From assembly GCA_026461395.1 (NCBI GenBank), contig JAPJNA010000004.1:1-34039 (forward strand): a DNA stretch of 34,039 bases, written 5' to 3'. The notes below the pieces were generated by a model. It searched no databases. It was not told the origin of the DNA and was given only the letters and a program-made list of their open reading frames with translations. Each line of letters begins with the position of its first letter. Within the stretch, counting starts at the first letter, position 1. This DNA is from Chthoniobacterales bacterium. GTDB lineage: Bacteria > Verrucomicrobiota > Verrucomicrobiia > Chthoniobacterales > UBA6821. This document shows, in pieces, positions 1 to 8,548 of the stretch. The translations under genes and the position numbers were made by a program.

Positions 1-290
1 CCACCACCGTATCCACCGCCGCCTCCGCCACCACCGCGAGGACGATCCTCCATCGGACGGGCTTCATTGACGGTGAGATTGCGCCCACCCATGTCAGCGC
101 CGCTGAGTCCCGTGATCGCCGCGCGACCTTCGTCGTCGGTGCTCATGGTGATGAATCCGAATCCGCGTGAGCGGCCGGTCGTGCGGTCTATCATGACGAT
201 TGCGTCTGTGACAGTGCCGTGAGCGCCGAAAACCTCGCGGAGGTCTGCGTCGGTTGCTGAGAAGGGAAGATTCCCGATATATAACTTCAT
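1..290 (-). CDS. RRM-domain, glycine-rich RNA-binding protein (3' part cut by window edge)
   Basis: Read on the minus strand from the ATG at 290-288, the protein begins MKLYIGNLPFSATDADLRE and is a single RNA recognition motif. The RNP2 motif (LYIGNL) is at residues 3-8 and the RNP1 motif (RGFGFI) is near residue 47. After about residue 83 it becomes glycine-rich (a run of Gly followed by GYGG) and runs off the left edge, so the C-terminus is missing. Small RRM plus Gly-rich proteins in bacteria bind single-stranded RNA and are often cold-induced; the specific role here is inferred. There is no clear ribosome binding site before the ATG. About 300 bp of non-coding sequence separates it from the next gene, enough room for a regulated leader. 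Confidence 0.9.
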   Translation of the reverse strand, partial: MKLYIGNLPFSATDADLREVFGAHGTVTDAIVMIDRTTGRSRGFGFITMSTDDEGRAAITGLSGADMGGRNLTVNEARPMEDRPRGGGGGGGGYGG

Positions 291-591
291 ACTGCTTGTT
301 TTTGTTGGTTCCTGTTACGCTGACGGCTACTTCTTGGAATGCACCAGCTCCTCACCTGAGGATACGTGGAGCAGTCCTCCCGACCAGCGGGGAACCTGCA
401 TTGCCTGAATCGCTATCATCGAACTTCGGCTTCAAGCTATGGTGATGCTGAGCCACTTTGGCAACAGAATTTATCAATGTGACGCTTTCGTCACACTTTG
501 GTTACAAGCGGTTCGCTCCGTCAAAATACTGATTCCGGTTGAAAAACATTGAAGTCACGAGACAAATGAGTGATCACCTAGGGAGTTCACC
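291..591. other. Intergenic region between divergent genes, with an inverted repeat
   Basis: No convincing gene is present. The stretch separates the minus-strand RRM gene from the plus-strand lipoprotein gene and must hold both promoters. The clearest structure is a perfect 7-bp inverted repeat, TGTGACG (478-484) and CGTCACA (489-495), with a 4-bp spacer. It could be an operator or a small hairpin. A usable ribosome binding site (AGGGAG, around 580-585) precedes the lipoprotein ATG. Confidence 0.5.
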
Positions 592-1008
592 ATGATGAAA
601 CAATCACTTCGCTTACTCTCCCTTGGCCTAGTCCTAATCTTGGCGGGATGCGCTGACAACGAGACGCCGGCTCCAAGGAAGAAGCATGGTGCCGCCACCG
701 TCACCGATTCCCAAGAGATAAACACCTCAACCTCGACTAATGAAGTTCCTCTCGTTGACGGTAGTGTCACCGACACCAACAGCACGGTGACCAATGCGAT
801 CTCCAGCCCTGCCAATCCGTTTGCCACTCCGACTCCCGTTCCCGTGGCCGCTCCCCGCGATCTCCCTTACGGAACCCCCGTCCCAGGAAAGCCCGGTTTT
901 GTGACCAGCCCCCACTCACCAACCGCCGGTTATGTGGATGTTCGCGGTTTCCCTCCTGGCTCCGAGGTCAAGGATCCCTACTCCGGAAAGGTCTTTCTGG
1001 TTCCCTGA
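592..1008 (+). CDS. Small secreted lipoprotein of unknown function
   Basis: The 138-residue protein has a lipoprotein signal peptide. Two Met are followed by Lys, a hydrophobic stretch (LLSLGLVLILAG) and a lipobox L-A-G-C with the lipidated Cys at residue 20, so it should be anchored to a membrane from the periplasmic side. The mature part is low-complexity, rich in Thr, Pro, Ser and Asn, and ends in a more compact segment (GYVDVRGFPPGSEVKDPYSG). No known domain was recognised. The ATG at 592 is preceded by an AGGGAG ribosome binding site; the adjacent ATG at 595 is an equal alternative. It is followed 10 bp later by the tyrA start, but no functional link is evident. Confidence 0.8.
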   Translation: MMKQSLRLLSLGLVLILAGCADNETPAPRKKHGAATVTDSQEINTSTSTNEVPLVDGSVTDTNSTVTNAISSPANPFATPTPVPVAAPRDLPYGTPVPGKPGFVTSPHSPTAGYVDVRGFPPGSEVKDPYSGKVFLVP

Positions 1009-1018
1009 TCCGCTCCGC

Positions 1019-1918
1019 GTGAGCACTCCGGCAGTCAAGAACGATACGGCTCCCGCCGGACGCGTCACCATTTTCGGTCCTGGGCTTATCGGCGGCTCGA
1101 TCGCCTTGGCTCTTCGAAGCCGCTCTCCAAGCACGAAAATTTCGGCCTGGGCACGCAACGAAGATGCCTTGCATGAACTCACTAGCAGAGGTCTAGCGGA
1201 TTCCGTTTCCACTGACCCGGCGACTGCCGTTAAAGCAGCAGATCTCATCGTGCTTTGCACCCCGGTCGGCAGCATGGAAGGGCTGGCAAGGAGCATGGCT
1301 CCGGGACTTTCGGCTACGGCAGTCATCACGGATGCAGGAAGCGTGAAAGCCTGCATCGTCGATCAACTCACCCCGATTCTGGGGGAAAATTACGTAGGCG
1401 CTCATCCGATGGCCGGCAGCGAACGGGCAGGGCTCGGGGCCGCACGCGAAGACCTGTTTGAGGGGGCTTCCTGCCTTGTCACTCCTTCTCAAGAAAGCAA
1501 TCAGAGAGCCCTCGGCAAGGTAAGGGAATTCTGGGGAAATCTTGGTTGCGCCGTCACGATAATAAGCCCCGTCGAACACGACCGTCTTGTTGCGCGACTC
1601 AGCCACCTGCCGCACGCACTAGCCTATGCCCTGATAAATCTTGTCATTGATACGCTTCCGGAAGGATCCCAACACCTGGCCGGGGGCAGCTTCCGTGACG
1701 CCACACGCGTTGCCGCAAGCAACCCAGAGCTCTGGACGGGAATCCTTACCTCTAACGGCCCGGAAGTCGCCGCAGCCCTACGGGAAATGTCCAAACTCTT
1801 GAAATCGATGGCCACAGCGATTGGGGATGAGAACCCCGACTCGCTTCTCGATTTTTTGAAGAGGTCAAAGCACCATCGCGATGCGCTTTCACTCCCTCGC
1901 GCCGAACGTGCAGCCTAG
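1019..1918 (+). CDS. tyrA: Prephenate dehydrogenase (tyrosine biosynthesis)
   Basis: The enzyme oxidatively decarboxylates prephenate to 4-hydroxyphenylpyruvate with NAD(P)+. The N-terminus carries a Rossmann nucleotide-binding loop (FGPGLIGGS), followed by the family motifs LCTPVG, TDAGSVK and GAHPMAGSERAG and the conserved His segment RLSHLPHALAYAL. The frame is open back to an ATG at 932, but that start would overlap the lipoprotein gene by 77 bp and add 29 residues unlike the family. The in-frame GTG at 1019 gives a 299-residue protein of normal size beginning VSTPAVKNDT and is preferred. aroA follows after 8 bp, so the two shikimate-derived pathway genes are likely cotranscribed. Confidence 0.92.
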   Translation: MSTPAVKNDTAPAGRVTIFGPGLIGGSIALALRSRSPSTKISAWARNEDALHELTSRGLADSVSTDPATAVKAADLIVLCTPVGSMEGLARSMAPGLSATAVITDAGSVKACIVDQLTPILGENYVGAHPMAGSERAGLGAAREDLFEGASCLVTPSQESNQRALGKVREFWGNLGCAVTIISPVEHDRLVARLSHLPHALAYALINLVIDTLPEGSQHLAGGSFRDATRVAASNPELWTGILTSNGPEVAAALREMSKLLKSMATAIGDENPDSLLDFLKRSKHHRDALSLPRAERAA

Positions 1919-1926
1919 AAATTTTC

Positions 1927-3234
1927 ATGCATAACTTTACTGTTCATCACTGCCGCCCGATCCGCGCCACCATCACTATTCCGGGAGACAAGAGCATGTC
2001 GCATCGAAGCGCCATGTTCGCCTCTCTTGCAGAGGGGCGGAGCACGATCACCGGTTTCCTGGAGAGCGAGGACTGCCTCTCCACTGTCAATGCGATGAGA
2101 GCGCTCGGAGCCCACATCGAGCGCACCGGCACAGGCACCTTTGTCGTAGAAGGCAAGGGAGGTCACTTCACCGCGCCCTCCACCGATGTCGATTGCGGCA
2201 ACTCCGGCACCACCATGCGTCTTCTCTCCGGCATTCTGGCCGCCCAGCCTTTCAGCTCCCGACTTACCGGCGACGCCTCACTTTCCAAGCGCCCGATGGG
2301 CCGGGTCATCAAGCCGCTCACCGAGATGGGGGCTAGCTTCAAATCCGAAGGAGGAGAAGGGAAGCCGCCGTTGGTGGTCGAGGGAGGGGCAGTTTCACCC
2401 CTCCATTATGAAATGCCAGTTGCCAGCGCCCAGGTGAAGAGCGCCATCCTGCTCGCGGGTCTCTCAGCCGAGGGGGAGACCAGCGTCGTGGAACCTGCCG
2501 CCTGCCGAGATCACACGGAGCGGATGCTTCAAGTGTTCGGCATTTCACTGGATCTCGGGAAAGCTGACGTTAACGGCCGCCGCCGCATCGCCCTCAAGGG
2601 CCCCCAACAACTCAAGGCCCGAGACTTTGCCGTGCCGGGTGACATTTCCAGCGCCGCCTTCTGGCTTGTGGCTGCTTCAGCCAAAGTAGGATCCGACGTC
2701 ACGATGCCTAGCGTCGGACTGAACCCCACTCGCACCGGCGTCATTGACGTACTCCGTCGGATGGGGGCAACGATCGAGACCACATCAGTAGACCCCAATG
2801 CAGCAGAACCACTTGGCACCGTCCGGGTGCTTGGCAGCGAACTCCACGGCACCGTGATCGAGGGGGCTGAGATTCCGAATGTCATCGATGAACTTCCCAT
2901 CCTTGCGGTAGCCGGAGCACTAGCCCAAGGCACAACCATCATCCGTGACGCCAAGGAGCTTCGAGTTAAGGAGACCGACCGCATTGCCGCAGTCGCCGGA
3001 AATCTTCGCGCCATGGGCGTACCCGTTACCGAGACAGAGGATGGCATGGTAATCGAAGGTGGGCACCTGCTCAAAGGCGCCCAACTCGAGTGCTTTCACG
3101 ATCACCGCATCGCAATGGCTTTTGCGATCGCAGGACTCTTCGCCGAGGGGAAGACAGTCATCAATCATGTGGAATGCGTGGCCACCTCCTATCCGACCTT
3201 CGGCTCAACGCTTGAGTCGGTACTGGCCGCCTGA
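1927..3234 (+). CDS. aroA: 3-phosphoshikimate 1-carboxyvinyltransferase (EPSP synthase)
   Basis: The 435-residue cytoplasmic enzyme joins phosphoenolpyruvate to shikimate-3-phosphate in the shikimate pathway. Diagnostic motifs are present: the phosphate-binding GDKSMSHRSAMFA near residue 20, DCGNSGTTMRLLSG near residue 88, ELRVKETDRIA near residue 345 and DHRIAMAFA near residue 390. The length is normal for the family. It lies between tyrA (8 bp upstream) and cmk (8 bp downstream) on the same strand, consistent with one operon. Confidence 0.97.
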   Translation: MHNFTVHHCRPIRATITIPGDKSMSHRSAMFASLAEGRSTITGFLESEDCLSTVNAMRALGAHIERTGTGTFVVEGKGGHFTAPSTDVDCGNSGTTMRLLSGILAAQPFSSRLTGDASLSKRPMGRVIKPLTEMGASFKSEGGEGKPPLVVEGGAVSPLHYEMPVASAQVKSAILLAGLSAEGETSVVEPAACRDHTERMLQVFGISLDLGKADVNGRRRIALKGPQQLKARDFAVPGDISSAAFWLVAASAKVGSDVTMPSVGLNPTRTGVIDVLRRMGATIETTSVDPNAAEPLGTVRVLGSELHGTVIEGAEIPNVIDELPILAVAGALAQGTTIIRDAKELRVKETDRIAAVAGNLRAMGVPVTETEDGMVIEGGHLLKGAQLECFHDHRIAMAFAIAGLFAEGKTVINHVECVATSYPTFGSTLESVLAA

Positions 3235-3242
3235 ATAATCCC

Positions 3243-3899
3243 ATGGCCGGACGCGTCATCTCCATCGATGGTCCCGCCGCCTCCGGGAAAAGCAGCGTCT
3301 CCCGGGGGGTTGCTGCTGCCCTAGGCTGGTTCTTTGTCAGCTCTGGCCACTTCTACCGAGCCATCGCGTGGGGCACCGTGCGCGATCAGATCTCATCAGA
3401 CTCACCCGACTCTTTGATCGCCTGGGTAGCCACGCGCGAACTCACACTGCTTGAAGACGAAGACCCCACAAAAGGAGTCTCCCTGCTACTAGATGGGGAA
3501 AATGCCTCGCCTCACCTCTCGGATCAGCAGGTGGCATCCACGGTTTCCGTCATCGCCGCAGTGCCTGCCGTGCGTGATTTCATCAATGCCAGACTCCGCG
3601 CCTTGTCAGAAAACCATGATCTGGTCATGGAAGGTCGAGATATCGGCTCCGTTGTCTTTCCGCTGACCCCATGGAAATTCTACCTCGACGCCTCTCCCGA
3701 GGTACGCGCCCGTCGTCGTGCCAGTGAAGGAGCGATCGATACAGTGACCGAACGTGACAGACTTGACGCAACGCGCGCGACCGCCCCACTGACGATTCCT
3801 CCGGGCGCCATTGTCATCGACACAACACACCTGACCCTGGATCAAGTAATCCAGACGGCACTGAACCATCTTCATCTTCCAGAGCTGACCACCGGCTGA
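3243..3899 (+). CDS. cmk: Cytidylate kinase
   Basis: The 218-residue kinase phosphorylates CMP and dCMP using ATP. It has the P-loop GPAASGKSS at residues 10-18, the NMP-binding region with VSSGHFYRAIAWG, the signature MEGRDIGSVVFP near residue 130, and the lid segment ARRRASEG. The usual family form of the second motif has Asp-Thr-Gly (LDTGAMYRA); here it reads SSG, a conservative change seen directly. The TGA stop overlaps the plsC ATG by one base, indicating translational coupling. Confidence 0.95.
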   Translation: MAGRVISIDGPAASGKSSVSRGVAAALGWFFVSSGHFYRAIAWGTVRDQISSDSPDSLIAWVATRELTLLEDEDPTKGVSLLLDGENASPHLSDQQVASTVSVIAAVPAVRDFINARLRALSENHDLVMEGRDIGSVVFPLTPWKFYLDASPEVRARRRASEGAIDTVTERDRLDATRATAPLTIPPGAIVIDTTHLTLDQVIQTALNHLHLPELTTG

Positions 3900-4561
3900 T
3901 GATGAGCTTCACCTACTACTTCTGGTACACGCTCTCGAAGATCGCGGCGCGTTTCTTCTTCAGCTTCCGGGCGGTTCATCCGGAGCGGATGATCGAAGAG
4001 GGACCTCTCATTCTTGCCTCCAATCACCAGAGCTATTTCGATCCCCCGCTGGTTGGCATCTGCTCACGACGAGGCGTCTATTATCTCGCCCGAAAAACCC
4101 TTCTTCAGATCCCCTTGCTGGGAAAGCTTCTCCCTCACATTAATGTCATCCTCGTCGACCGCGACGGTAATGACATGTCGGCACTCAAGACTGTGATCCG
4201 TACAGTCAAATCAGGCAACGCCGTCGTCCTCTTTCCCGAGGGAACGCGATCGGTGGATGGTACTCTCCAACCTGCAAAAGCTGGGATCGGCCTAGTCATT
4301 GCAAAGACCCGGGCCCCCGTGCAACCGATGCGCATCTTCGGCTCCCACGAGGCATTTCCGAAAGGATCAGGAAAAATTTCCCTGACTCCAATCAACGTAG
4401 TGGTAGGCAACCCGATCCGTTTCACACCCAAGGAACTGGATCCAGCTACCCACGGCGGCGATGACCGGGCGCTTTATCAGTATCTTTCAAATCGTGTCAT
4501 GGAAGCGATCGGAGCCCTCTCGCTTCCGGAGTCATCCCCGTCGTATTCCCAAACTTCCTAA
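3899..4561 (+). CDS. plsC: 1-acyl-sn-glycerol-3-phosphate acyltransferase family protein
   Basis: The 220-residue membrane-associated acyltransferase probably acylates lysophosphatidic acid in phospholipid synthesis. The catalytic NHQSYFD motif (HX4D block) is near residue 43 and the substrate-binding FPEGTRS near residue 116; an N-terminal hydrophobic segment (YYFWYTLSKIAARFFFSF) fits membrane attachment. The start ATG overlaps the cmk stop (an ATG at 3902 is also possible). The cmk-plsC pairing is frequent in bacteria. Substrate specificity cannot be read from sequence, so the specific PlsC activity is an inference from family and context. Confidence 0.88.
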   Translation: MMSFTYYFWYTLSKIAARFFFSFRAVHPERMIEEGPLILASNHQSYFDPPLVGICSRRGVYYLARKTLLQIPLLGKLLPHINVILVDRDGNDMSALKTVIRTVKSGNAVVLFPEGTRSVDGTLQPAKAGIGLVIAKTRAPVQPMRIFGSHEAFPKGSGKISLTPINVVVGNPIRFTPKELDPATHGGDDRALYQYLSNRVMEAIGALSLPESSPSYSQTS

Positions 4562-4602
4562 GCCTTGCCATCATCGCCTCCGATGCCGAATCTGTAACCT
4601 TC

Positions 4603-5592
4603 ATGAGCGAATCAAAGACCCATGCCATCGTCATCAGCGATCTCGTGAAATCCTTTGGAGAACGCCATGCGCTCGACGGAATCTCCCTCGAGGTTCACCG
4701 AGGCGAACTCTTCTGCCTGCTAGGACCGAATGGGGGAGGAAAGAGCACTCTCTTCCGAATCCTGGCGACCCTCTCACTGCCCGATTCGGGTGCGGCAAAA
4801 ATCGCGGGTCATGATGTCGTTTCGGCTGCAGCCGCAGTTAGGTCCGGACTCGGCGTTGTCTTCCAGTCACCAAGTCTCGACGGCAAGCTGACCATTCTGG
4901 AGAACCTCCGTTGTGGCGGTGCCCTTTACGGGCTTACGGGAACAGAACTCGAATCCCGCATCACTGAGGCCTCGAAGGCCCTTAACCTGATAGACCGACT
5001 TAATGACATAGTCGAGACCCTCTCCGGCGGACTTCAGCGCCGTGCTGAAATCGCCAAGTGCCTCCTGATCCGTCCGGAGGTACTTCTGCTCGACGAGCCC
5101 TCCACGGGACTCGACCCTGGAGCCCGCCTCGATCTCTGGGCTGCACTGGAAAAACTCCGTAGTGATCACGGTGTCACCGCTCTCTGCACCACGCATCTCA
5201 TGGAGGAGGCGGCGCGAGCCGACCGGGTCGGCATCGTCAGTTCTGGAAAACTTGTCGCCCTTGGCACTCCCGATGAACTCACCGCAGCCATCGGCGGCGA
5301 TGTGATAAGCCTCTGCGTTTCCAAAGAAACCGGAGCCGATCAACTCGCCAAACTCATCACCTCGAAGACCGGCATTCCCGCCACAGTCGTGGAGGGAGAG
5401 GTTCGCATCGAGCATGGCGAGGCCTACGCGCTTGCAGCACGGCTGGCCGGAGAATTTCCAAAAGAGATCACCTCCCTCCGAATTGCGCGACCAACCTTAG
5501 AGGATGTCTTCATCGCGAGGACAGGGCGCCTCTTTGCCGATCAGGATCTTGAGCCTGACATGAATGCACCCGTTAAGAAAAAGAAGCATTGA
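4603..5592 (+). CDS. ABC transporter ATP-binding protein (ABC-2 exporter type)
   Basis: This is the cytoplasmic ATPase subunit of an export complex. The 329-residue protein has Walker A GPNGGGKST at residues 41-49, the signature LSGGLQRR, Walker B VLLLDEPSTGLDP, the switch His in CTTHLMEEA, and a C-terminal extension ending ARPTLEDVFIARTGR. That last motif is typical of the NodI/DrrA/CcmA-like drug and polysaccharide exporter ATPases. Walker A has Gly where Ala is usual (GPNGAGKST). It is followed directly by its permease. The cargo is unknown; antibiotic, lipid or glycan export are all possible. Confidence 0.92.
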   Translation: MSESKTHAIVISDLVKSFGERHALDGISLEVHRGELFCLLGPNGGGKSTLFRILATLSLPDSGAAKIAGHDVVSAAAAVRSGLGVVFQSPSLDGKLTILENLRCGGALYGLTGTELESRITEASKALNLIDRLNDIVETLSGGLQRRAEIAKCLLIRPEVLLLDEPSTGLDPGARLDLWAALEKLRSDHGVTALCTTHLMEEAARADRVGIVSSGKLVALGTPDELTAAIGGDVISLCVSKETGADQLAKLITSKTGIPATVVEGEVRIEHGEAYALAARLAGEFPKEITSLRIARPTLEDVFIARTGRLFADQDLEPDMNAPVKKKKH

Positions 5593-5611
5593 GTTACCAA
5601 AGCAGTTCCTT

Positions 5612-6415
5612 ATGAAACCCACACGCCTTCTCTGGACTCCCGCTCTCGCCTTCTGGTGGCGCGATGTCATTCGCTTCCTGCGTCAGCGTAACCGCATCAT
5701 TGGGGCCCTTGCCACTCCGCTTGTCTTCTGGCTGCTTGTTGGTTCAGGCTTCGGACCTTCCTTCCGCAATCCTGGAGCCCTGACTTCCGCCGCCGCAACG
5801 GGTAGCTACCTCGCCTATTTCTTTCCCGGCACGCTGGTGCTGATCATGCTCTTTACCGCGATCTTTTCCACGATCTCGGTCATTGAGGACCGTCGCGAGG
5901 GATTCCTTCAGGGCGCGCTCGTTGCACCGCTCTCCCCCGCCGCGATTCCGCTCGGGAAGTTCCTGGGAGGAACGACCCTTGCGGTCCTTCAAGCAGCCCT
6001 GTTCTGCGTGCTGGCCCCGCTGGCAGGCCTGCCGATCGGATGGCATCAGGCGACCCTACTCCTGCCCGCCCTTGTATTTGTAGGCTTCGCAATGACAGGG
6101 ATGGGCTTCCTCGTTGCCTGGCCTATGGACTCAACCCAGGGATTCCACGCGATCATGAACATCTTCCTGATGCCTCTCTGGATGATGTCCGGAGCCCTCT
6201 TCCCCATGCCTGCGGGAACCGGCTGGCTCTACTGGGCCGGAGCGCTCAACCCCGTCAGCTACGGGGTCACGGCAATCCGTTCGTCCTTTGCTGCGACCAG
6301 CGGAATGGCACTGCCCGCCGGATATCTGACAGGCCTCGTCGTCACGGCGCTTTTTGCAGCCGTGATGTTTGTGATCAGCGTTAACCTGGTTTCCAAGCGC
6401 TCCAAGCGCAACTGA
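5612..6415 (+). CDS. ABC-2 type transporter permease
   Basis: The integral membrane partner of the preceding ATPase has about six hydrophobic segments, starting with GALATPLVFWLLVGSGFG and including YFFPGTLVLIMLFTAIFS, a conserved region of ABC-2 permeases. The middle segment MPLWMMSGALFPM and the late NPVSYGVTAIR motif are also family-typical. The start is uncertain: the ATG at 5612 (MKPTRLLWTPALAFWWRD, 267 residues) avoids overlap with the ATPase gene, whereas an in-frame ATG at 5564 overlaps it by 29 bp. Neither has a clear ribosome binding site. Confidence 0.88.
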   Translation: MKPTRLLWTPALAFWWRDVIRFLRQRNRIIGALATPLVFWLLVGSGFGPSFRNPGALTSAAATGSYLAYFFPGTLVLIMLFTAIFSTISVIEDRREGFLQGALVAPLSPAAIPLGKFLGGTTLAVLQAALFCVLAPLAGLPIGWHQATLLLPALVFVGFAMTGMGFLVAWPMDSTQGFHAIMNIFLMPLWMMSGALFPMPAGTGWLYWAGALNPVSYGVTAIRSSFAATSGMALPAGYLTGLVVTALFAAVMFVISVNLVSKRSKRN

Positions 6416-6432
6416 GTCAAACCGTCCTATCC

Positions 6433-8253
6433 ATGGGGAACTTGCCTGACTTATTTGAAGAACTGAAGTCTGCAGTGCTTTGCGGTGATGGCGCGATGGG
6501 CACGCTCCTGGCCGAGAGGGGCGTTCCTGCTGGAAACTGCTTTGAGGAGCTCTGCCTCTCCCAACCGGAAACAATCTCCTCCATTCACCGCGAATACCTG
6601 GATGCCGGAGCACAACTCATCACCACCAACTCCTTCGGAGCGAATGCACGCAAGCTGCTCACGTTCGGTCTCGAAGGACGGGTTGGCGACATCAACAGAG
6701 CGGCCGCCCGCTTGGCTCGGGAGGCTGTGGATGCCTCCGGTAGGCCGGCTCTGGTTGCCGGAAGTGTGGGTCCCCTTGGTTCTCACCAAGCGGAAGCCGG
6801 CCAGAACCCAGCAGTTCTTTTCCGAGAGCAGATCAGCGGACTGCTCGAAGGAGGTGCGGATCTGATCCTGCTGGAGACCTTCCAGGATCCCGAGGAGCTC
6901 TCGCTAGCACTGCAAGTGGCCAAATCTCTCGGCAACAAGCCGGTCATCACCCTGATCGCCTCTCCCGAGAGCGGTCGCCTGCCCGGCGGAGCCTGGATCG
7001 GCGATGTCCTGGAATCCCTTGGCGAACAAGGTGCGGACCTGGTCGGTCTGAACTGCGTGAATGGTCCCCAGGCGATGCTCCGTCTTGTCGAAAAAATTGC
7101 GCCATCCCGCCCTCTCGCCGTCTATCCGAATGCCGGACGACCCACCTATCAGGAAGGACGTATCGCTTACGGCACGACGCCAGAATATTTCGCCGATCTA
7201 GGCCGCCGGATGGCTGAGACAGGTGCCGCCTTGGTCGGTGGATGCTGCGGAACATCTCCTCTTCATATCAAGGCGCTCAGCAAAGCGCTGCAAGGACTCA
7301 AACCGACAACACGACATACAACGGGAGTCGTCACCAGTCTAGAACCACCCCCGACCCCGGAACCCACCGAGAAAAGCATTCTCGACCTGATCGCCGGGGG
7401 AAAGACCGTGATCGTCACGGAACTGGATCCTCCAAAGACACTCCCTTTGGAAAAATTCTTCACTGCCGCCGAAGCCCTTACTCGGGCGGGAAGTGACGCT
7501 ATCACCCTGGCAGACAATTCACTCGCTATCCTGAGGGTCAGCAATTTCGCTGTAGCCGCAATGTTGAAGCAACGGGGAATCACCCCCCTTCTGCACGTGA
7601 GTTGCCGAGATCGCAATGTCATCGGCCTCCAGAGTGAACTCCTTGGCATGGCCGCGATGGGAATGCGCCATGTGCTCGCCCTGACAGGAGACCCCGCGAA
7701 GGGAGGAGACCATCCCGACGCAACCTCCGTTTATGATGTGAACTCCGTCGGTCTTCTGGAGATCATCCGCAGACTGAATGAAGGATACACGCTGGCGGGG
7801 ACCGACCTTCAGGCGCGGCCCGATCTTATTGCGGGATGCACCTTCAATCCCAACGCCCGGAGTCTCGACACCCAGATCCAGCGCCTCGAGCGCAAGATCA
7901 ATGCCGGCGCGCGCTATGTGATGACCCAGCCGGTCTTTGAAACCGCCTTGGTCGAAGAGACCGCCAAACGGACGGCTCACTTTGGAGTGCCGGTCTTTAT
8001 CGGCGTCTGGCCACTGCTCAACGGACGCCAGGCCAAGTTCCTCCATAACGAGGTGCCGGGCATCACGATCCCCGTTCCCGTCATGGCCAGGATGGAAGGT
8101 CTCGAAGGTGCCGAGGGACGCAAGGAAGGCGTGAACGTCGCCAAGGAAGTCGCCCGCGCCGTTCTGGACCACTTCCCCGGGATTTATTTTATGACTCCGT
8201 TCTTGGCCTACCAGACCACCGAGGAACTCTCAGCATTCGTCAGAGGTAGATAG
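6433..8253 (+). CDS. Bifunctional homocysteine S-methyltransferase / methylenetetrahydrofolate reductase
   Basis: The 606-residue protein fuses two methionine-cycle enzymes. Residues about 1-290 form a homocysteine S-methyltransferase barrel with the zinc ligands Cys208 (GLNCVNGP) and Cys271-Cys272 (VGGCCGT). Residues about 325-606 match MetF-type methylenetetrahydrofolate reductase, with VTELDPPK, LALTGDPAKGGDH and MTQPVFE motifs. The fusion could make methyl-THF and methylate homocysteine, but the methyl donor of the first domain may instead be S-methylmethionine or SAM. A similar domain order is known in Bacillus YitJ. No SAM riboswitch-like leader fits in the 17-bp gap upstream. Confidence 0.93.
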   Translation: MGNLPDLFEELKSAVLCGDGAMGTLLAERGVPAGNCFEELCLSQPETISSIHREYLDAGAQLITTNSFGANARKLLTFGLEGRVGDINRAAARLAREAVDASGRPALVAGSVGPLGSHQAEAGQNPAVLFREQISGLLEGGADLILLETFQDPEELSLALQVAKSLGNKPVITLIASPESGRLPGGAWIGDVLESLGEQGADLVGLNCVNGPQAMLRLVEKIAPSRPLAVYPNAGRPTYQEGRIAYGTTPEYFADLGRRMAETGAALVGGCCGTSPLHIKALSKALQGLKPTTRHTTGVVTSLEPPPTPEPTEKSILDLIAGGKTVIVTELDPPKTLPLEKFFTAAEALTRAGSDAITLADNSLAILRVSNFAVAAMLKQRGITPLLHVSCRDRNVIGLQSELLGMAAMGMRHVLALTGDPAKGGDHPDATSVYDVNSVGLLEIIRRLNEGYTLAGTDLQARPDLIAGCTFNPNARSLDTQIQRLERKINAGARYVMTQPVFETALVEETAKRTAHFGVPVFIGVWPLLNGRQAKFLHNEVPGITIPVPVMARMEGLEGAEGRKEGVNVAKEVARAVLDHFPGIYFMTPFLAYQTTEELSAFVRGR

Positions 8254-8548
8254 GGCTGCGAAGCCGCCTAGGCAGGAGAGAGCAACTCGTGAGAACTCGC
8301 ATTCAAATGCGAGGAAACGAGAGAAGACCAAAGGGCTTTTGGGTTAATCCGCAGAAAGCGTGGTTTGCGCATTTAGCCATTTTACGTATGCAAAAACATC
8401 ACATCACTCCAATCACATATCGACTCCATGCAATGACGAAAACCTATGGTTAATCAGGAATAGCTCCCCCTTTAGAGGCTTGTTTAAAGGGAATCTATGG
8501 CGTTTTTCTTCTGTATTGTGAGAGTTTCATTTTGTACTAGTGTTTCTT
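8254..8548. other. Chromosomal flank left of the integrated element
   Basis: No gene is seen between the methyltransferase stop and the left attachment repeat. The region holds a strong hairpin (8286-8321, listed separately). It is AT-richer toward its right end, where the original tRNA-Arg promoter should lie. A TACTAG hexamer at 8535-8540, 12 bp before the tRNA fragment, is a plausible -10 element, but no well-spaced -35 is visible. Confidence 0.4.
8286..8321 (+). terminator. Hairpin downstream of the methyltransferase/reductase gene
   Basis: CTCGCATT (8296-8303) pairs perfectly with AATGCGAG (8306-8313). An outer stem, CTCGT (8286-8290) with ACGAG (8317-8321), extends it across a small internal loop. 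No U-tract follows, so it is either a weak or factor-assisted terminator, or an mRNA 3'-end stabiliser. Its position 33 bp after the stop codon fits either role. Confidence 0.45.

Noticed and set aside
254-445. Short plus-strand frame upstream of the lipoprotein gene
   Set aside because: It overlaps the start of the RRM gene on the other strand and shows no domain or ribosome binding site.
478-495. CRP/FNR-type binding site
   Set aside because: TGTGA and TCACA are 8 bp apart rather than 6, so the canonical site does not fit.
2529-3074. Long minus-strand frame inside aroA
   Set aside because: The sense strand encodes a complete EPSP synthase with all motifs, so the antisense frame is a by-product of codon bias.
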